Part shown: positions 45,372 through 53,589 of the stretch, piece after piece
Position numbering within the stretch: position 1 is the stretch's first letter
Layout of the letters: every line of letters begins with the position of its first letter
Assembly (NCBI GenBank): GCA_963970005.1
Contig: CAXAMN010021361.1
Span: 2,808,905-2,872,904 of the forward strand
Direction: 5' to 3'
DNA: 64,000 bases
DNA from: Durusdinium trenchii
Taxonomy: Eukaryota; Sar; Dinophyceae; Suessiales; Symbiodiniaceae
Position numbers and translations under genes: made by a program
The notes under the pieces: generated by a model
The model's input: only the letters and a program-made list of their open reading frames with translations
Databases searched by the model: none
What the model was told of the DNA's origin: nothing

Positions 45372-45824
45372 TCAAAGCTCAATCGCTGCACATTTTGGAA
45401 CGACAGAGCCCCATTCTGCCGAAGAAACCTCGGGGTGGGATTGCAGCTGGCCGAACGCCCTGCAAGCTGCGTCCCTTTGGTCACTCGCATACTTCACGGT
45501 CAGCATTTTCACGGAGCGCAACTCAGAGACGGACAGCGTTGGATGCGGCAGCGATTTGGTCACCTCTGAGAAGACTGGCTTCCGCAAGACTGCGACAAGC
45601 TCAAAAGGTCTCTCTATCACCTTCTTGGGTGCCCCTTCTGGCTGCATACAGGTATGCCCACAGCCATTAGAACAACAAAGGTGATCAGCTTTGCCTACCG
45701 CTTCGCAATCCAGGTTGGTTTCACATTCTTCCACACAAATGCCCATACTGGTGCCCACCGCTGGGCATCTCTGGGCTTGTGATTGGATGATACAGCAAAT
45801 CCAGAAATGCCAAGCCAAGCCCAT
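45372..45824 (-). CDS. secreted WAP four-disulfide-core domain protein
   Basis: A single-exon 150-residue protein from the first ATG in frame at 45822-45824. Residues 1-17 form a signal peptide (MGLAWHFWICCIIQSQA). Residues 19-62 are a WAP domain with all eight cysteines in order (C20, C30, C34, C40, C50-C51, C55, C59) and the typical LCCSNGCGHTCMQP ending. The other half (63-150) has a block, SVKMLTVKYASDQRDAACRA, that looks like a small alpha/beta domain of the inhibitor-I9/ferredoxin-like type, ending in VVPKC. WAP domains often inhibit proteases, so a secreted inhibitor is a reasonable guess. No intron is needed, unlike its neighbours; an in-frame GTG just upstream is not the likely start. 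Downstream neighbour within 5 kb: a 5.2-kb transposon starting at 46436. Confidence 0.8.
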   Translation of the reverse strand: MGLAWHFWICCIIQSQAQRCPAVGTSMGICVEECETNLDCEAVGKADHLCCSNGCGHTCMQPEGAPKKVIERPFELVAVLRKPVFSEVTKSLPHPTLSVSELRSVKMLTVKYASDQRDAACRAFGQLQSHPEVSSAEWGSVVPKCAAIEL

Positions 45825-45829
45825 CAGCA

Positions 45830-46425
45830 CAGCGGATGGGACGAAACAAAAGATTGCAATTCAAAGCTTCGTTTGGGCCATGCAAGCCGTTCATCTGCGC
45901 CACGCATGAGGTGTCAGTGGTCTAAGCCAAGTTGCTGAAGATGAAATCAGGGGCCTATAGCATGTATTGGCGTGTATAGATCTACACAGTAATGATCGTA
46001 CCTGGCCAGTGCTGCATGATCCAAGAACATACAAACAATGAACACGATCCAAGATTCCGAAGGGTTATGAACAATCCATGCATGATCAAGCTGGAGAGTC
46101 GGCACTTCCACCCAAACCAAAATGCCAAGCCACTCCACAGCTGCGTTTTGCGCCTGCTGCGCAGCAGGAAGTGCAGCACGTCCATCATCGGCAAAGAAAT
46201 GCAAGGCATGGGCAACAGCTGATGGCAGACTTCATCCATGTTCCAACGGCTTGCCTGGGGCGCTTGAAGCGGCTAAACTAAACGGGAGGCCGTTTGGTGG
46301 CACATGGCAGAAACGAAGGCGCGACCGTGCACCACTCTGCTTCCAATGATTGGAAAGACTAATGTTTGATGGCTACGGGGCAAGGAAGGTGGTAGATAAG
46401 TAATATTATATATATATATATGATT
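45830..46425. other. upstream of the WAP gene; no other feature
   Basis: Presumed 5' flank of the WAP gene. It ends in a TATATATATATATG tract (46409-46422) into which the 5.2-kb transposon inserted. Confidence 0.4.
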
Positions 46426-46435
46426 ATATATGTGT
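46426..46435. repeat. left target-site duplication ATATATGTGT
   Basis: Ten bases abutting the left terminal inverted repeat; exact copy at 51633-51642. Confidence 0.75.
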
Positions 46436-46455
46436 TGATTGTTTTTAAGAAGCCT
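46436..46455 (+). repeat. left terminal inverted repeat
   Basis: Twenty bases with one mismatch (third base) to the inverted right end. Confidence 0.8.
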
Positions 46456-46492
46456 CTGGTGAAGGGTTACAAGGGGCTCCGAAATAGTCACC

Positions 46493-46765
46493 GGCAATTG
46501 TTTGAACATTTGTTTTCAATTGTTTTGCAATTGTTCAATTGTTTGGGTAATTGTTTTGCAACTGTTGGAATATTTAAAGCAATTGTTTCAACATATGTTC
46601 AATATATTCAACAATTGTTTCAACAATTGTTCAATATTTCAAACAATTGTTTTGCAATTGTTTTGAATTTGTTGAATATTTGCAACAATGGTTTTGCAAT
46701 TGCTTTGGAATTGTTGAATATTAGCAACAATTGCTGCGCAATTGTTTTTGAAATTGTTGCTTATG
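46493..46765. repeat. left subterminal CAATTG array
   Basis: More than ten copies of CAATTG or AATTGTT with GTTT/TTGCAATTGTTTT spacers and TTCAATATTT variants. The core is palindromic, the arrangement irregular. Subterminal arrays of this kind commonly bind the transposase. Confidence 0.8.
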
Positions 46766-47041
46766 TTCAACATGTTTGTTCGCAAGCAAACCTTTTGAAC
46801 ATACTGAACATACTGAACATGCAAGTTAGTAATGGTCGGTTTAACATGCATCACATCGATGGCTGGGGCTGCTATATAACAGCAACAAAAAACATGCATC
46901 ACATCGATAGCTGCCTCCATCCTTAGCCTTTTCACATGTTGTGATAATATCTGGTTCACTTTCCTCCATCAATCCTTTGGTTCAAGATGGCCCCCACAAT
47001 TGGCGAAAGAGTTTCGCTTCCATGCTGAATGGGTGGGGGCG

Positions 47042-48238
47042 ATGCTGAGCTTACATGATTTGGCAGGGATTGCGCTTGGTGGCCAGCAGCCTGCTAGGGC
47101 CGGTCTTAGACCTGGTGCTGGTGGACGTGGCCGCCTTGGGCGTGGTGTTGGAGTTGGTGGCCGCCTTGGGCGTTGTGTTTGCCTGGGGCGTGGCGGCCGT
47201 GGCTTGGCCAATGCTTTCAGGGCAAGAGCTAGGCGGATGAATGCAAGGAGAAGCCGGGTCAGTTTCTTGAGGAAAAAAAGAAAAGAGCGCAGGGCAGACA
47301 CGTTCAGGCTGCAGGCTCAAGCGTCCAATGCGTCAGGGCGCCATAGAACCCTAGATCATTTGCTTCCTTTGCAGCCTGCTGATGAAGCCAAGCCCAAACC
47401 AAAAGGTCGAGGCGCTTGGAAGCAGTGGACGCCTGAGGCTATTTTGAGGGCCGCCTTTGGCGAGGCTACTGCAACAGTAAGGCAAGCAGCAAGGGAAGTT
47501 GATGGGGCAAGTGCTGCCCATGTGATCAAAGCCCGCATGTTCATTGGCAAGTGCCTCCTTGATTGTCAAGCCAAGCATATCCAATCAGAGATAAACCGGC
47601 TGCGTGAAAGAGGTTTGCTGCTGTATCACATAGTGAACCTGATGTTCGACGAGACAGAGTTGGATGTTTCTTTGAAACAAGTTGGGTCTGCAAGCTGGTC
47701 AGTCTTGGCAAGCCACAGCCAACTTAGCATCTGTGCTGCAGGCCAGAATGTGGAGATTGACATAGCAAGGCCGCCAAGGGCTCTAGCTCGTAAAACGGCT
47801 GAGTGCATGTGGGGCGCGCTGTGCCTGGACCAAGGCACCCTTGGGCCTGGTTTCATTGGGTCTCCAGCAAAGTTCTCTGCTGTGCTGGTGTCGTGTGACC
47901 AGCATGCAGCCAACATACGGCTGCTCAAACACTTGCATGCAGTGATGCCGCAGAACTCCTTCATATTTCCCAGCCTGTGCGCCCAGCATCGAAATGGAAA
48001 TGTCATTGAAAGGGCAACCAAACATCTAGGCATATTGCCAGGTTCATTTTGCGTGTCCAAGAGCACCCGCCGAGGGAAGTTTCTGCAAGACCTCACAAAA
48101 GCAGTTGAAAAAGTCTTGTCTGAAAACCTGGTGATCATGGACGCAGAGCCTCCTGGCTTGCAAGCGATCCAAAGCAACAGGTCTGCAAGTGGAAAGGCAA
48201 CTTCTTGGGTTGGACCCTGGTTCCGAACATGGATCTGA
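47042..48238 (+). CDS. transposase-like protein, N-terminal and central part
   Basis: The frame is open from upstream of 47000; the first ATG in frame is 47042. The N-terminus (about residues 12-70) is Gly/Arg-rich. A conserved-looking block starts at KQWTPEAILRAAFGEA. The rest has the order expected of an RNase-H-fold transposase: a strand with Asp (NLMFDETELDV), beta strands around SWSVLASHSQLSICAA, a second strand-Asp-helix (AVLVSCDQHAANIRLLKHL), then a Cys-x2-His element (PSLCAQHRNGNVIERATKHL) like the one in hAT-type enzymes. The frame stops at 48238, but coding-like sequence goes on in the next frame, so this copy has a frame change near 48180-48205. The catalytic reading is inference from motif order; the third acidic residue was not identified. 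Confidence 0.55.
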   Translation: MLSLHDLAGIALGGQQPARAGLRPGAGGRGRLGRGVGVGGRLGRCVCLGRGGRGLANAFRARARRMNARRSRVSFLRKKRKERRADTFRLQAQASNASGRHRTLDHLLPLQPADEAKPKPKGRGAWKQWTPEAILRAAFGEATATVRQAAREVDGASAAHVIKARMFIGKCLLDCQAKHIQSEINRLRERGLLLYHIVNLMFDETELDVSLKQVGSASWSVLASHSQLSICAAGQNVEIDIARPPRALARKTAECMWGALCLDQGTLGPGFIGSPAKFSAVLVSCDQHAANIRLLKHLHAVMPQNSFIFPSLCAQHRNGNVIERATKHLGILPGSFCVSKSTRRGKFLQDLTKAVEKVLSENLVIMDAEPPGLQAIQSNRSASGKATSWVGPWFRTWI

Positions 48239-48413
48239 CAACAGTCAAAATAGTGATGATGAAGTTGATCAGGTCAAACCAACAAGCGCATTTTCAAGGT
48301 TGGAAATGGCGGATCACTTTGACCCTTCCAGCTTTGCAGCCAGCAGGGCAAAACAAAGCGGCGCATCTGAGCATCCTTTGCCCCAGGCCCCGCTTCGAAT
48401 CCTGCAGAGGTGA
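48180..48413 (+). CDS. transposase-like gene, middle segment in a shifted frame
   Basis: Continues the coding sequence of 47042-48238 in the +1 frame: GLQVERQLLGLDPGSEHGSD followed by an acidic linker (NSQNSDDEVDQVKP) and ADHFDPSSFAASRAKQSG, stop at 48411-48413. It has no start codon of its own, so it reflects either a frameshift mutation or a spliced-out junction. The acidic linker separates the presumed catalytic domain from the C-terminal module. Confidence 0.45.
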   Translation, partial: GLQVERQLLGLDPGSEHGSDNSQNSDDEVDQVKPTSAFSRLEMADHFDPSSFAASRAKQSGASEHPLPQAPLRILQR

Positions 48414-48898
48414 CCTCTGCCACAGCAAATCGCCAACGCAGAGGTGAGTCTTGGGGTGCATTTTATCTAGCGCCCATTTACACCCAAGGCGTGCGAACTG
48501 GTTATGGTGCAATCTGTGGGTTGCACCAGAACTCCGACGATGTGCCAGGAACCTCGTGCAGAAAAGCGTTGACCACAGGCGACTTACCTGAGGAAGAGTG
48601 CAGGGTTCGTCTCAAACGTTGGCTGATGGCAGGGTTGGATGACAAGAACTGGCCAGCAGGCCAAGAGCGATCATTGCATCTATCAATGGGGGGGGCTTCG
48701 CTCAGTAGATTTCAGCTCTGGAGAATCAGAATAGTGCTTAGGCATTTAAAAAAAAACGGCTGCTTTGAGGTTTGCGCTCGGCTAGCTGAAGCAATCAGTG
48801 TCAGGCAAAGTTGTTTTGACTGGAATGTGTTGAGGTTGACCTTTTATCTTAGGCATGAGCCAGTGGTACCGACTATGACAGTCAATATTTTTAGTTAG
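48410..48898 (+). CDS. transposase-like gene, C-terminal module
   Basis: Back in the original frame. Contains GYGAICGLHQNSDDVPGTSC and then EECRVRLKRWLMAGLDD. The pattern of G-W/Y-GA-x-C, H-x-N-x-D and C, followed by R-x-KRWL-x-GL, looks like a small Cys/His-containing module; from memory, similar modules recur in dinoflagellate hypothetical proteins, which needs a search. Ends with TAG at 48896-48898. Most simply it is the C-terminus of the transposase gene, restored by a second frame change near 48395-48413. Confidence 0.45.
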   Translation: MTSATANRQRRGESWGAFYLAPIYTQGVRTGYGAICGLHQNSDDVPGTSCRKALTTGDLPEEECRVRLKRWLMAGLDDKNWPAGQERSLHLSMGGASLSRFQLWRIRIVLRHLKKNGCFEVCARLAEAISVRQSCFDWNVLRLTFYLRHEPVVPTMTVNIFS

Positions 48899-48965
48899 AA
48901 TTACCATATCTATTAATTTTCTATTTTTATTTTACAACAAGTGTCCAAAACTATCGCCGTCAAAA

Positions 48966-49076
48966 TCTCTACAAATGATTTGTAGAGAACAGTTTTTCTA
49001 TCATATAGATATATAAAGAAACATTATCTGGGAATATATATATATATATGAAATCTCTACAAACCATTTGTAGAGA
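48966..49076. repeat. paired 23-bp palindromes
   Basis: TCTCTACAAATGATTTGTAGAGA (48966-48988, 11-bp perfect arms) and TCTCTACAAACCATTTGTAGAGA (49054-49076, 10-bp arms) lie 65 bases apart around an AT-rich spacer, between the transposase-like gene and the methyltransferase-like ORF. They could be ends of a tiny nested element, or paired hairpins at a 3' end or start region. Confidence 0.8.
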
Positions 49077-49824
49077 AAAGTGTTGGCAATTGTTTCCCCA
49101 AATGTTTCGACATTTCCCGAGAAATTCCAACATCTGTTTGCTGATTTGTCACAACTCGATTCAATTCAATGTTGTTCATTGGAGCACCTGTGCTGCAGTG
49201 ACTGTTCAAAGTCCAAGAAAGTTGGGTTGCGCGCAGCGTTGCCTTGCGATGGCCTCCGGCAGCGAAGATGACCAGGCAGACCAGACGGCGCCGAGCGACC
49301 TAGGCTGTACTAGCTCTGCTGGTGCCAAGTGGCCCATATCGGTGGCTCACAGCAAACCTTGTCAATGCTGTCTGTGTTCTGCCAAAAGCACAGACCCAAA
49401 CCCACTGGCACAGGACCCAGGTGAGGCAGAGGATATGCTTGCCACCAGGCCTTGGCCAAGTACAAAGATTCTCTTTGTTGAAGTGGCAAAACCACCAAGA
49501 ATTATGCTAGGTAGAGAGGCGCTAATCTTTCAAGGCTTTCCAGTTGAGCCCTTCTTGAAACAGGTGGCTGACGAAGACATTGACATTCATCAGCCCGCAA
49601 GAAAGGGCAAATCAAGCAAGCGGTCTACTCAGTCCAGAAAGTGGTTGACGGAGGGGCTGATGACTGACTTAGCTGGGAACGCGATGGCTCTGCCAGTGTT
49701 GCTTGCCATTACCCAGGGCGCAGTAGCATCTTTGCTTTTTAGACCAGCTGACAGCGCAGCTACTACAGAGGAAATAGACAACGCCCTTGCAGCACTAGGC
49801 GTCCTTCTAGGCTCAGAGACTTAA
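49048..49824 (+). CDS. ORF resembling the C-terminal part of a DNA cytosine-5 methyltransferase
   Basis: Frame open from 49048; a better start may be the ATG at 49249 (MASGSEDDQADQ...), as the first 67 codons overlap the 49054-49076 palindrome and look non-coding. The later part contains KPPRIMLGREALIFQGFP and then LTDLAGNAM-like LMTDLAGNAMALPVLLAI. An R-x-L(T)-x-E-x-x-x-LQGFP block followed 60-80 residues on by a GNA-(V/F)-x-x-P-V block is the order of motifs IX-X in C5 DNA methyltransferases. The N-terminal catalytic motifs (FxGxG, PCQ-x-x-S, ENV) are absent within the element, so alone it cannot be an active enzyme. A Cys-rich stretch (PCQCCLCSAKS) lies upstream. It may be a captured fragment, possibly used as a DNA-binding part. 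Confidence 0.42.
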   Translation: MKSLQTICREKCWQLFPQMFRHFPRNSNICLLICHNSIQFNVVHWSTCAAVTVQSPRKLGCAQRCLAMASGSEDDQADQTAPSDLGCTSSAGAKWPISVAHSKPCQCCLCSAKSTDPNPLAQDPGEAEDMLATRPWPSTKILFVEVAKPPRIMLGREALIFQGFPVEPFLKQVADEDIDIHQPARKGKSSKRSTQSRKWLTEGLMTDLAGNAMALPVLLAITQGAVASLLFRPADSAATTEEIDNALAALGVLLGSET

Positions 49825-50108
49825 ACCGAAACAGGCTTTGCCTTGGTTCTGGCCTTGCGCAGTTCGCTTCAACTGAGGCTTTGCTTCAAGAAGTTTCACT
49901 GTTGACTTGACTTTGAGCCTAGCTAGTGTGAAAAAATGCGGCAGGTCTTGCGGCTGGGCGAGGCTTAACCGAACCTCCTCTGCTGGCTGAAGTATGTAAG
50001 GGTAGGGGTCCTCAGGCTCGAACTGGCTGCAAAAACTGCAGAGGCAGTAGGCTTGAAGGTCTGTGCCAGGGTCCACTGCATGGGTGGGAGCAGTTTCTGG
50101 TGGACCTA
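49813..50108 (-). CDS. possible minus-strand exon inside the transposon
   Basis: A TTTTTCTAG|G acceptor on the minus strand opens a long frame: PPETAPTHAVDPGTDLQAY, CSQFEPEDPYPYILQP, AEEVRLSLAQPQDLPHFF, ending TAA-proximal at 49813. It overlaps the stop of the plus ORF by 12 bases, tail to tail. The plus strand has several stops here, so this may be a convergent gene of the element. No family recognised. Confidence 0.3.
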
Positions 50109-50272
50109 GAAAAATAGATTGAGTCAGATTGAATTTTAAACTCTAACGTTTTAAATCTATAACTACTGTATAAGCTTGTTCTGAACAATGAACTAGGTGG
50201 CAGCGCTATCTAGTCCAATATGGCGCGACAGGCCACGGGCCATGGGCCCATAGGCGGTTTGACCTGAGCCTA

Positions 50273-50848
50273 GTGCAATTTGAGCTGGTCACAATTCAAG
50301 GCTTTAGTTTACCCAGTCAGCTGGTGGCTGGTGGCAGTTTTTCCCAGGCGCAGCTCTTCGCTTTCCATGTTTCTTTTGGCTTCAGGACGCCGGCCTTTCT
50401 TGTTGTGACTTCCTGCTTTCTGTTTTGCCCGCTGCGCCTCTTTGCCATGTTGCAGCTTGCAATGGGAGACTGGCTCTTGCTCGGCTTAGCTTTGTCATTC
50501 CTCTTGAACTGTGGCTTTGTAATTGGGATTGGGGTTCTACTTTGTTGCCATTCTTCAGCTGCTTCCTGTAGCGAACCTGGTAATGGCAGAAACCCTTCGA
50601 AAGGGCCCTGCGCGTGTTTGCAAGATTCAGGGCTCAGCCCATGTGACAACGATCTGCCAACAGGAGCACACAGCAAAAAGCATGATGATTTTGATTCTGC
50701 GGTTCATCTGGCTGCATCAGCGTATGTACTCCACTTTCAAGGCTCTGATGTGTACCACTGTACAGCCAACTGTCCGCATATTAGACGAAGGGGTGCTGGC
50801 AAAGCTCAGCAACTCAGGCCCTGCAAGCATTGCGCACAGCAGGGCTGA
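50273..50848 (+). CDS. ORF ending in a YH-C-P...C-K-x-C zinc-binding-like motif
   Basis: The C-terminal 60 residues are convincing: AYVLHFQGSDVYHCTANCPH, then IRRRGAGKAQQLRPCKHCAQ. The order Y-H-x4-C...C-x2-C matches a compact His/Cys metal site. The N-terminal 110 residues are very hydrophobic (LLLGLALSFLLNCGFVIGIG); the opposite strand over that part reads as a Lys-rich frame (50317-50676 minus), so only one of the two can be real. The true plus exon may begin around 50620. Confidence 0.4.
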   Translation: MQFELVTIQGFSLPSQLVAGGSFSQAQLFAFHVSFGFRTPAFLVVTSCFLFCPLRLFAMLQLAMGDWLLLGLALSFLLNCGFVIGIGVLLCCHSSAASCSEPGNGRNPSKGPCACLQDSGLSPCDNDLPTGAHSKKHDDFDSAVHLAASAYVLHFQGSDVYHCTANCPHIRRRGAGKAQQLRPCKHCAQQG

Positions 50849-51284
50849 TGCAATACCGATACCTGTATTTGGACGGAAAAAATAGCTGCTGGAGCTGCGG
50901 CTGACCCTGCTAGGTCCTATCAGGGTCGCAACCAAGAGAACAACTATCAGATGTTTTGTTGGCTAATGGGTCCAGGCTGGTGCGCTTGTCTGTTTTTGGA
51001 CTAACTGTGGTTCCATTGGCTGCAGTCGAATTGAAACCCTTGAGGGGCTTGAACAAAAGCTCACACACATGTGGAAACAAGTTTCATCCATCAAATCAGC
51101 GCTTGCGCCAATACTATCTTGAAGGAAGTAGCAGAAAAGGCTACCGCTTCGACATAATTGCGGAGAAAAGTGTTTCACATATTGATACCAGTGCTAGAAC
51201 AAGATGCAGCACTGCAGCACTCGTTTAAAAGTTGGAAGCAGTGCCAAAACAAAACAATTTCAAACAATGGCAAAAAATAAAACA

Positions 51285-51590
51285 ACTTTTAAAATGACTG
51301 TTAGTAAATTGAAAAACATGTTGAAAGATTTTCAACAAGTCCCAAAACAATTGAAACAATTGCTGCAAATTTTCAACAATTTTGGAAACAATTGAAACAA
51401 TTGCTACAACAATTTTGAGCAGTTTTCAACAAATTCTATAACAATTGAAACAATTGCTACAACAATTTTGAGTAATTTTCAACAATTTCCAAAACAATTG
51501 AAACAATTGCTACAACCATTTTGAACAATTTGCAAACAATTAAAACATTTGCCAAATCAATCTTAAACAATTGCAAACAATTTCTCTATA
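51285..51590. repeat. right subterminal CAATTG array with tandem units
   Basis: Four tandem units start CAATTGAAACAATTGCTACAA and run 41-55 bases each (about 51348, 51387, 51440, 51494), followed by looser AACAATTGCAAACAATTT copies. They are in inverted orientation to the left array, as expected of subterminal transposase-binding repeats. Confidence 0.85.
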
Positions 51591-51612
51591 TCCCCAAAGC
51601 TCCCGGACTACC

Positions 51613-51632
51613 AGGCTTCTTAAAAACAAACA
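51613..51632 (-). repeat. right terminal inverted repeat
   Basis: Inverted partner of 46436-46455; ends ...GGCTTCTTAAAAACAAACA on the plus strand. Confidence 0.8.
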
Positions 51633-51642
51633 ATATATGTGT
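51633..51642. repeat. right target-site duplication ATATATGTGT
   Basis: Exact copy of 46426-46435, abutting the right terminal inverted repeat. It is low-complexity, but both ends register to the base. Confidence 0.75.
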
Positions 51643-51689
51643 GTGTATGTAACGGGGCTAGGCCCGGCTAGACATTTGCTGAATGATGG

Positions 51690-51719
51690 CCCACATCATC
51701 ATCATCATCATCATCATCA
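51690..51719. repeat. (CAT)n microsatellite
   Basis: Nine consecutive CAT triplets just outside the transposon. Confidence 0.9.
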
Positions 51720-51999
51720 AGTGCCAGAAGCATTCAAAAACAGAAACACGGAGAACAAGAGGCAACGGTAACAAGGGGAGATGGTAGCCACCGTCAAGTC
51801 CGCTTCTTGGTCCAAATGATGCAGTCTGCCGGCTGCTAGATCCCCTGCAAGAATGCATCAACCTGCATCTTAATATGTGCATGCCTTCTCTAGCCAATAG
51901 AGCAGCGAGATTCTACTCCAAAGTCTGTCACTTCGAAGCAAGACCCACCGCCCTTAGACCCGCAACCATGGCCCATCCAAACCCTCCAAACCCTCGAAC

Positions 52000-52105
52000 C
52001 CTCGAGCAGCGGCTTCTCCGGCTCCACATGGTAGGGATAGATCGTGTACTCACGGCCGGCCTCGCGACGGGATCCTTCGATCGAAACCGTGGTCGCAGAC
52101 ACGAC
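52000..52105 (-). CDS. probable exon, function unknown
   Basis: A TCCCAG|G acceptor opens VVSATTVSIEGSRREAGREY then TIYPYHVEPEKPLLE; a GTTCGA donor follows. Phase 0, joining in phase to the exon at 52672-52806. Beta-rich look; family not recognised. Confidence 0.45.
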
Positions 52106-52671
52106 CTGGGACTGGCCGTCCTATGGCAGCTGATGGTCAACCACCCCAAGTGATCGGCAGTCGGCAGTCCCATATGGACTGTTGGGGGAAATGTTGACCA
52201 AAGGCAAGACATTTTTCTCATGGAGGAGATTGATTCAAGTGTCACTATGTCGCTATTAGCAGTCATCTGCCCTTTACAACTAGGGCCTAGGGATCTATTC
52301 TCCATATCGTGCTGAACCTCAAACCTTGGCGCCAAGGGCATTCGGGTTCGCAGGGTCCAGGTCCAGTGTATCATTTGTCGGCGCTGCAGGAAAGAAATGC
52401 AATTGTTTCAAGCTGCCGCTCATACATAGAGCTGGGAGTGGGGATAGTCAATGGAGATTCATCACGCTTGATGCATTTCATCCAACCGCGTGTTGTCAAA
52501 TCAAACATGAAACAACCATACACCGATACACCTCTCATGAGATTCCAATTTTCAACGCACATGTCTCACATCTTCAAACCTTTATCCATTTCCAACCGCT
52601 TGTCGCAGTTGACAAAGCACCATGGACCATCATCTTATGGATCCCGAGTTCAATACATATTATATACATAC

Positions 52672-52806
52672 CCAGGTGAAACGCAGCGGCCTGCGCAGCG
52701 GATGGGCGACGAAGCTGTTTTCTTCGGAACGTCCGCGACCGTCGAAGCGTCTGACCTCCAAGGCCTCGAAGGCCTCTAGCACGTCCTTGCCATTCTCGTC
52801 CACCAT
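52672..52806 (-). CDS. probable exon, function unknown
   Basis: Exactly 45 codons between ACCGCAG and a consensus GTATGT donor: MVDENGKDVLEAFEALEVRR, FDGRGRSEENSFVAHPLRRP, LRFTW. Charged first half, then a basic/proline segment. The borders are among the clearest in the window, and with 52000-52105 it makes an in-phase pair. It could start with its own ATG, in which case it is the first coding exon. The antisense reading is worse. Confidence 0.5.
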
Positions 52807-53589
52807 CTGCGGTGTCGACACCAAGAAAGACATTGGGAGTCAAGCGCCCCTTTTGTTCAGGAAACTCCAGACTGAGTCATCTCACTCATTCTCAGTCTTC
52901 CCAAGTATACAAGAAGCCCCCTTCGGATTGATCTACCTTCTCAGAAGGTTCTTGAACCCTCCAAGCCTATATATATATACAATAAAAGTCTCTCCAATCA
53001 CCCTCACAAAGGGGAGGTGGAATCATAGGGAAGTATGAACCTCCGGATGTGCCCACGTGGGCGTTTGGGTGTATAGCACATTTAAGGCTCTCCGAGCTTA
53101 TTGTTCAGGCGATCAACGCTTTGGTTTCTTGAGGGAGTCCAATGAGGTCTTGATCGTGAGCCAGCATTTCGGCCAAGTTCAGTTAGACGAAGTATTGCAT
53201 ATCGCCCAATTGCATCTGAGCAAAAGGGTTATATCACCATCTCACATCAAAAAAGGACTTGAACATACTTGAACAGGCATTTCAAGCAGTACACAGTACA
53301 TCTTTAAGGGCCCACACAGAGAGGAAGCCGACAGTTGCAGCGGTCTCACTGAGGTGAACACCTTCGGACGTGTCCTTCGATAAGGGAGACCCCCAAAACC
53401 TATATAGTGGTTTGCAGGGTCCCACATGTTCCATCATCTTCCCATACAGTGGTTTCGAGTAGATGGCACTGGCACCCTAAGATGCCCTGTAATTCTTCGC
53501 TTTATTATATGCGAGTCCTCCAAAAGTCACCTTGCCATCGATGTGCCATCTACTCTGAAGTCGCTGTATCTCCATCAACGTCCCGCACG

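Larger units (their letters stand above)
46436..51632 (+). mobile_element. 5.2-kb DNA transposon with methyltransferase-like cargo
   Basis: The left end TGATTGTTTTTAAGAAGCCT (46436-46455) and the reverse complement of the right end TGTTTGTTTTTAAGAAGCCT (51613-51632) match at 19 of 20 bases. ATATATGTGT lies directly outside both ends (46426-46435 and 51633-51642), an exact 10-bp target-site duplication. Inside each end is a subterminal array rich in CAATTG, facing opposite ways. The plus strand holds a transposase-like gene (47042-48898 with frame changes), a methyltransferase-like ORF (49048-49824) and an ORF with a Cys/His motif (50273-50848). A 10-bp duplication is usual for Mutator-like elements (8-11 bp) and longer than the hAT norm (8 bp), but the protein does not look like a standard MURA. 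I treat the superfamily as unresolved. Confidence 0.82.

Noticed and set aside
50317-50676. Lys-rich minus-strand ORF inside the transposon
   Set aside because: Possibly real, but it overlaps a plus ORF with a clear Cys/His end, and its own borders are not supported. Left out as a feature.
51348-51540. CRISPR-like array
   Set aside because: The tandem CAATTG units have no unique spacers of constant length and lie at a transposon end.
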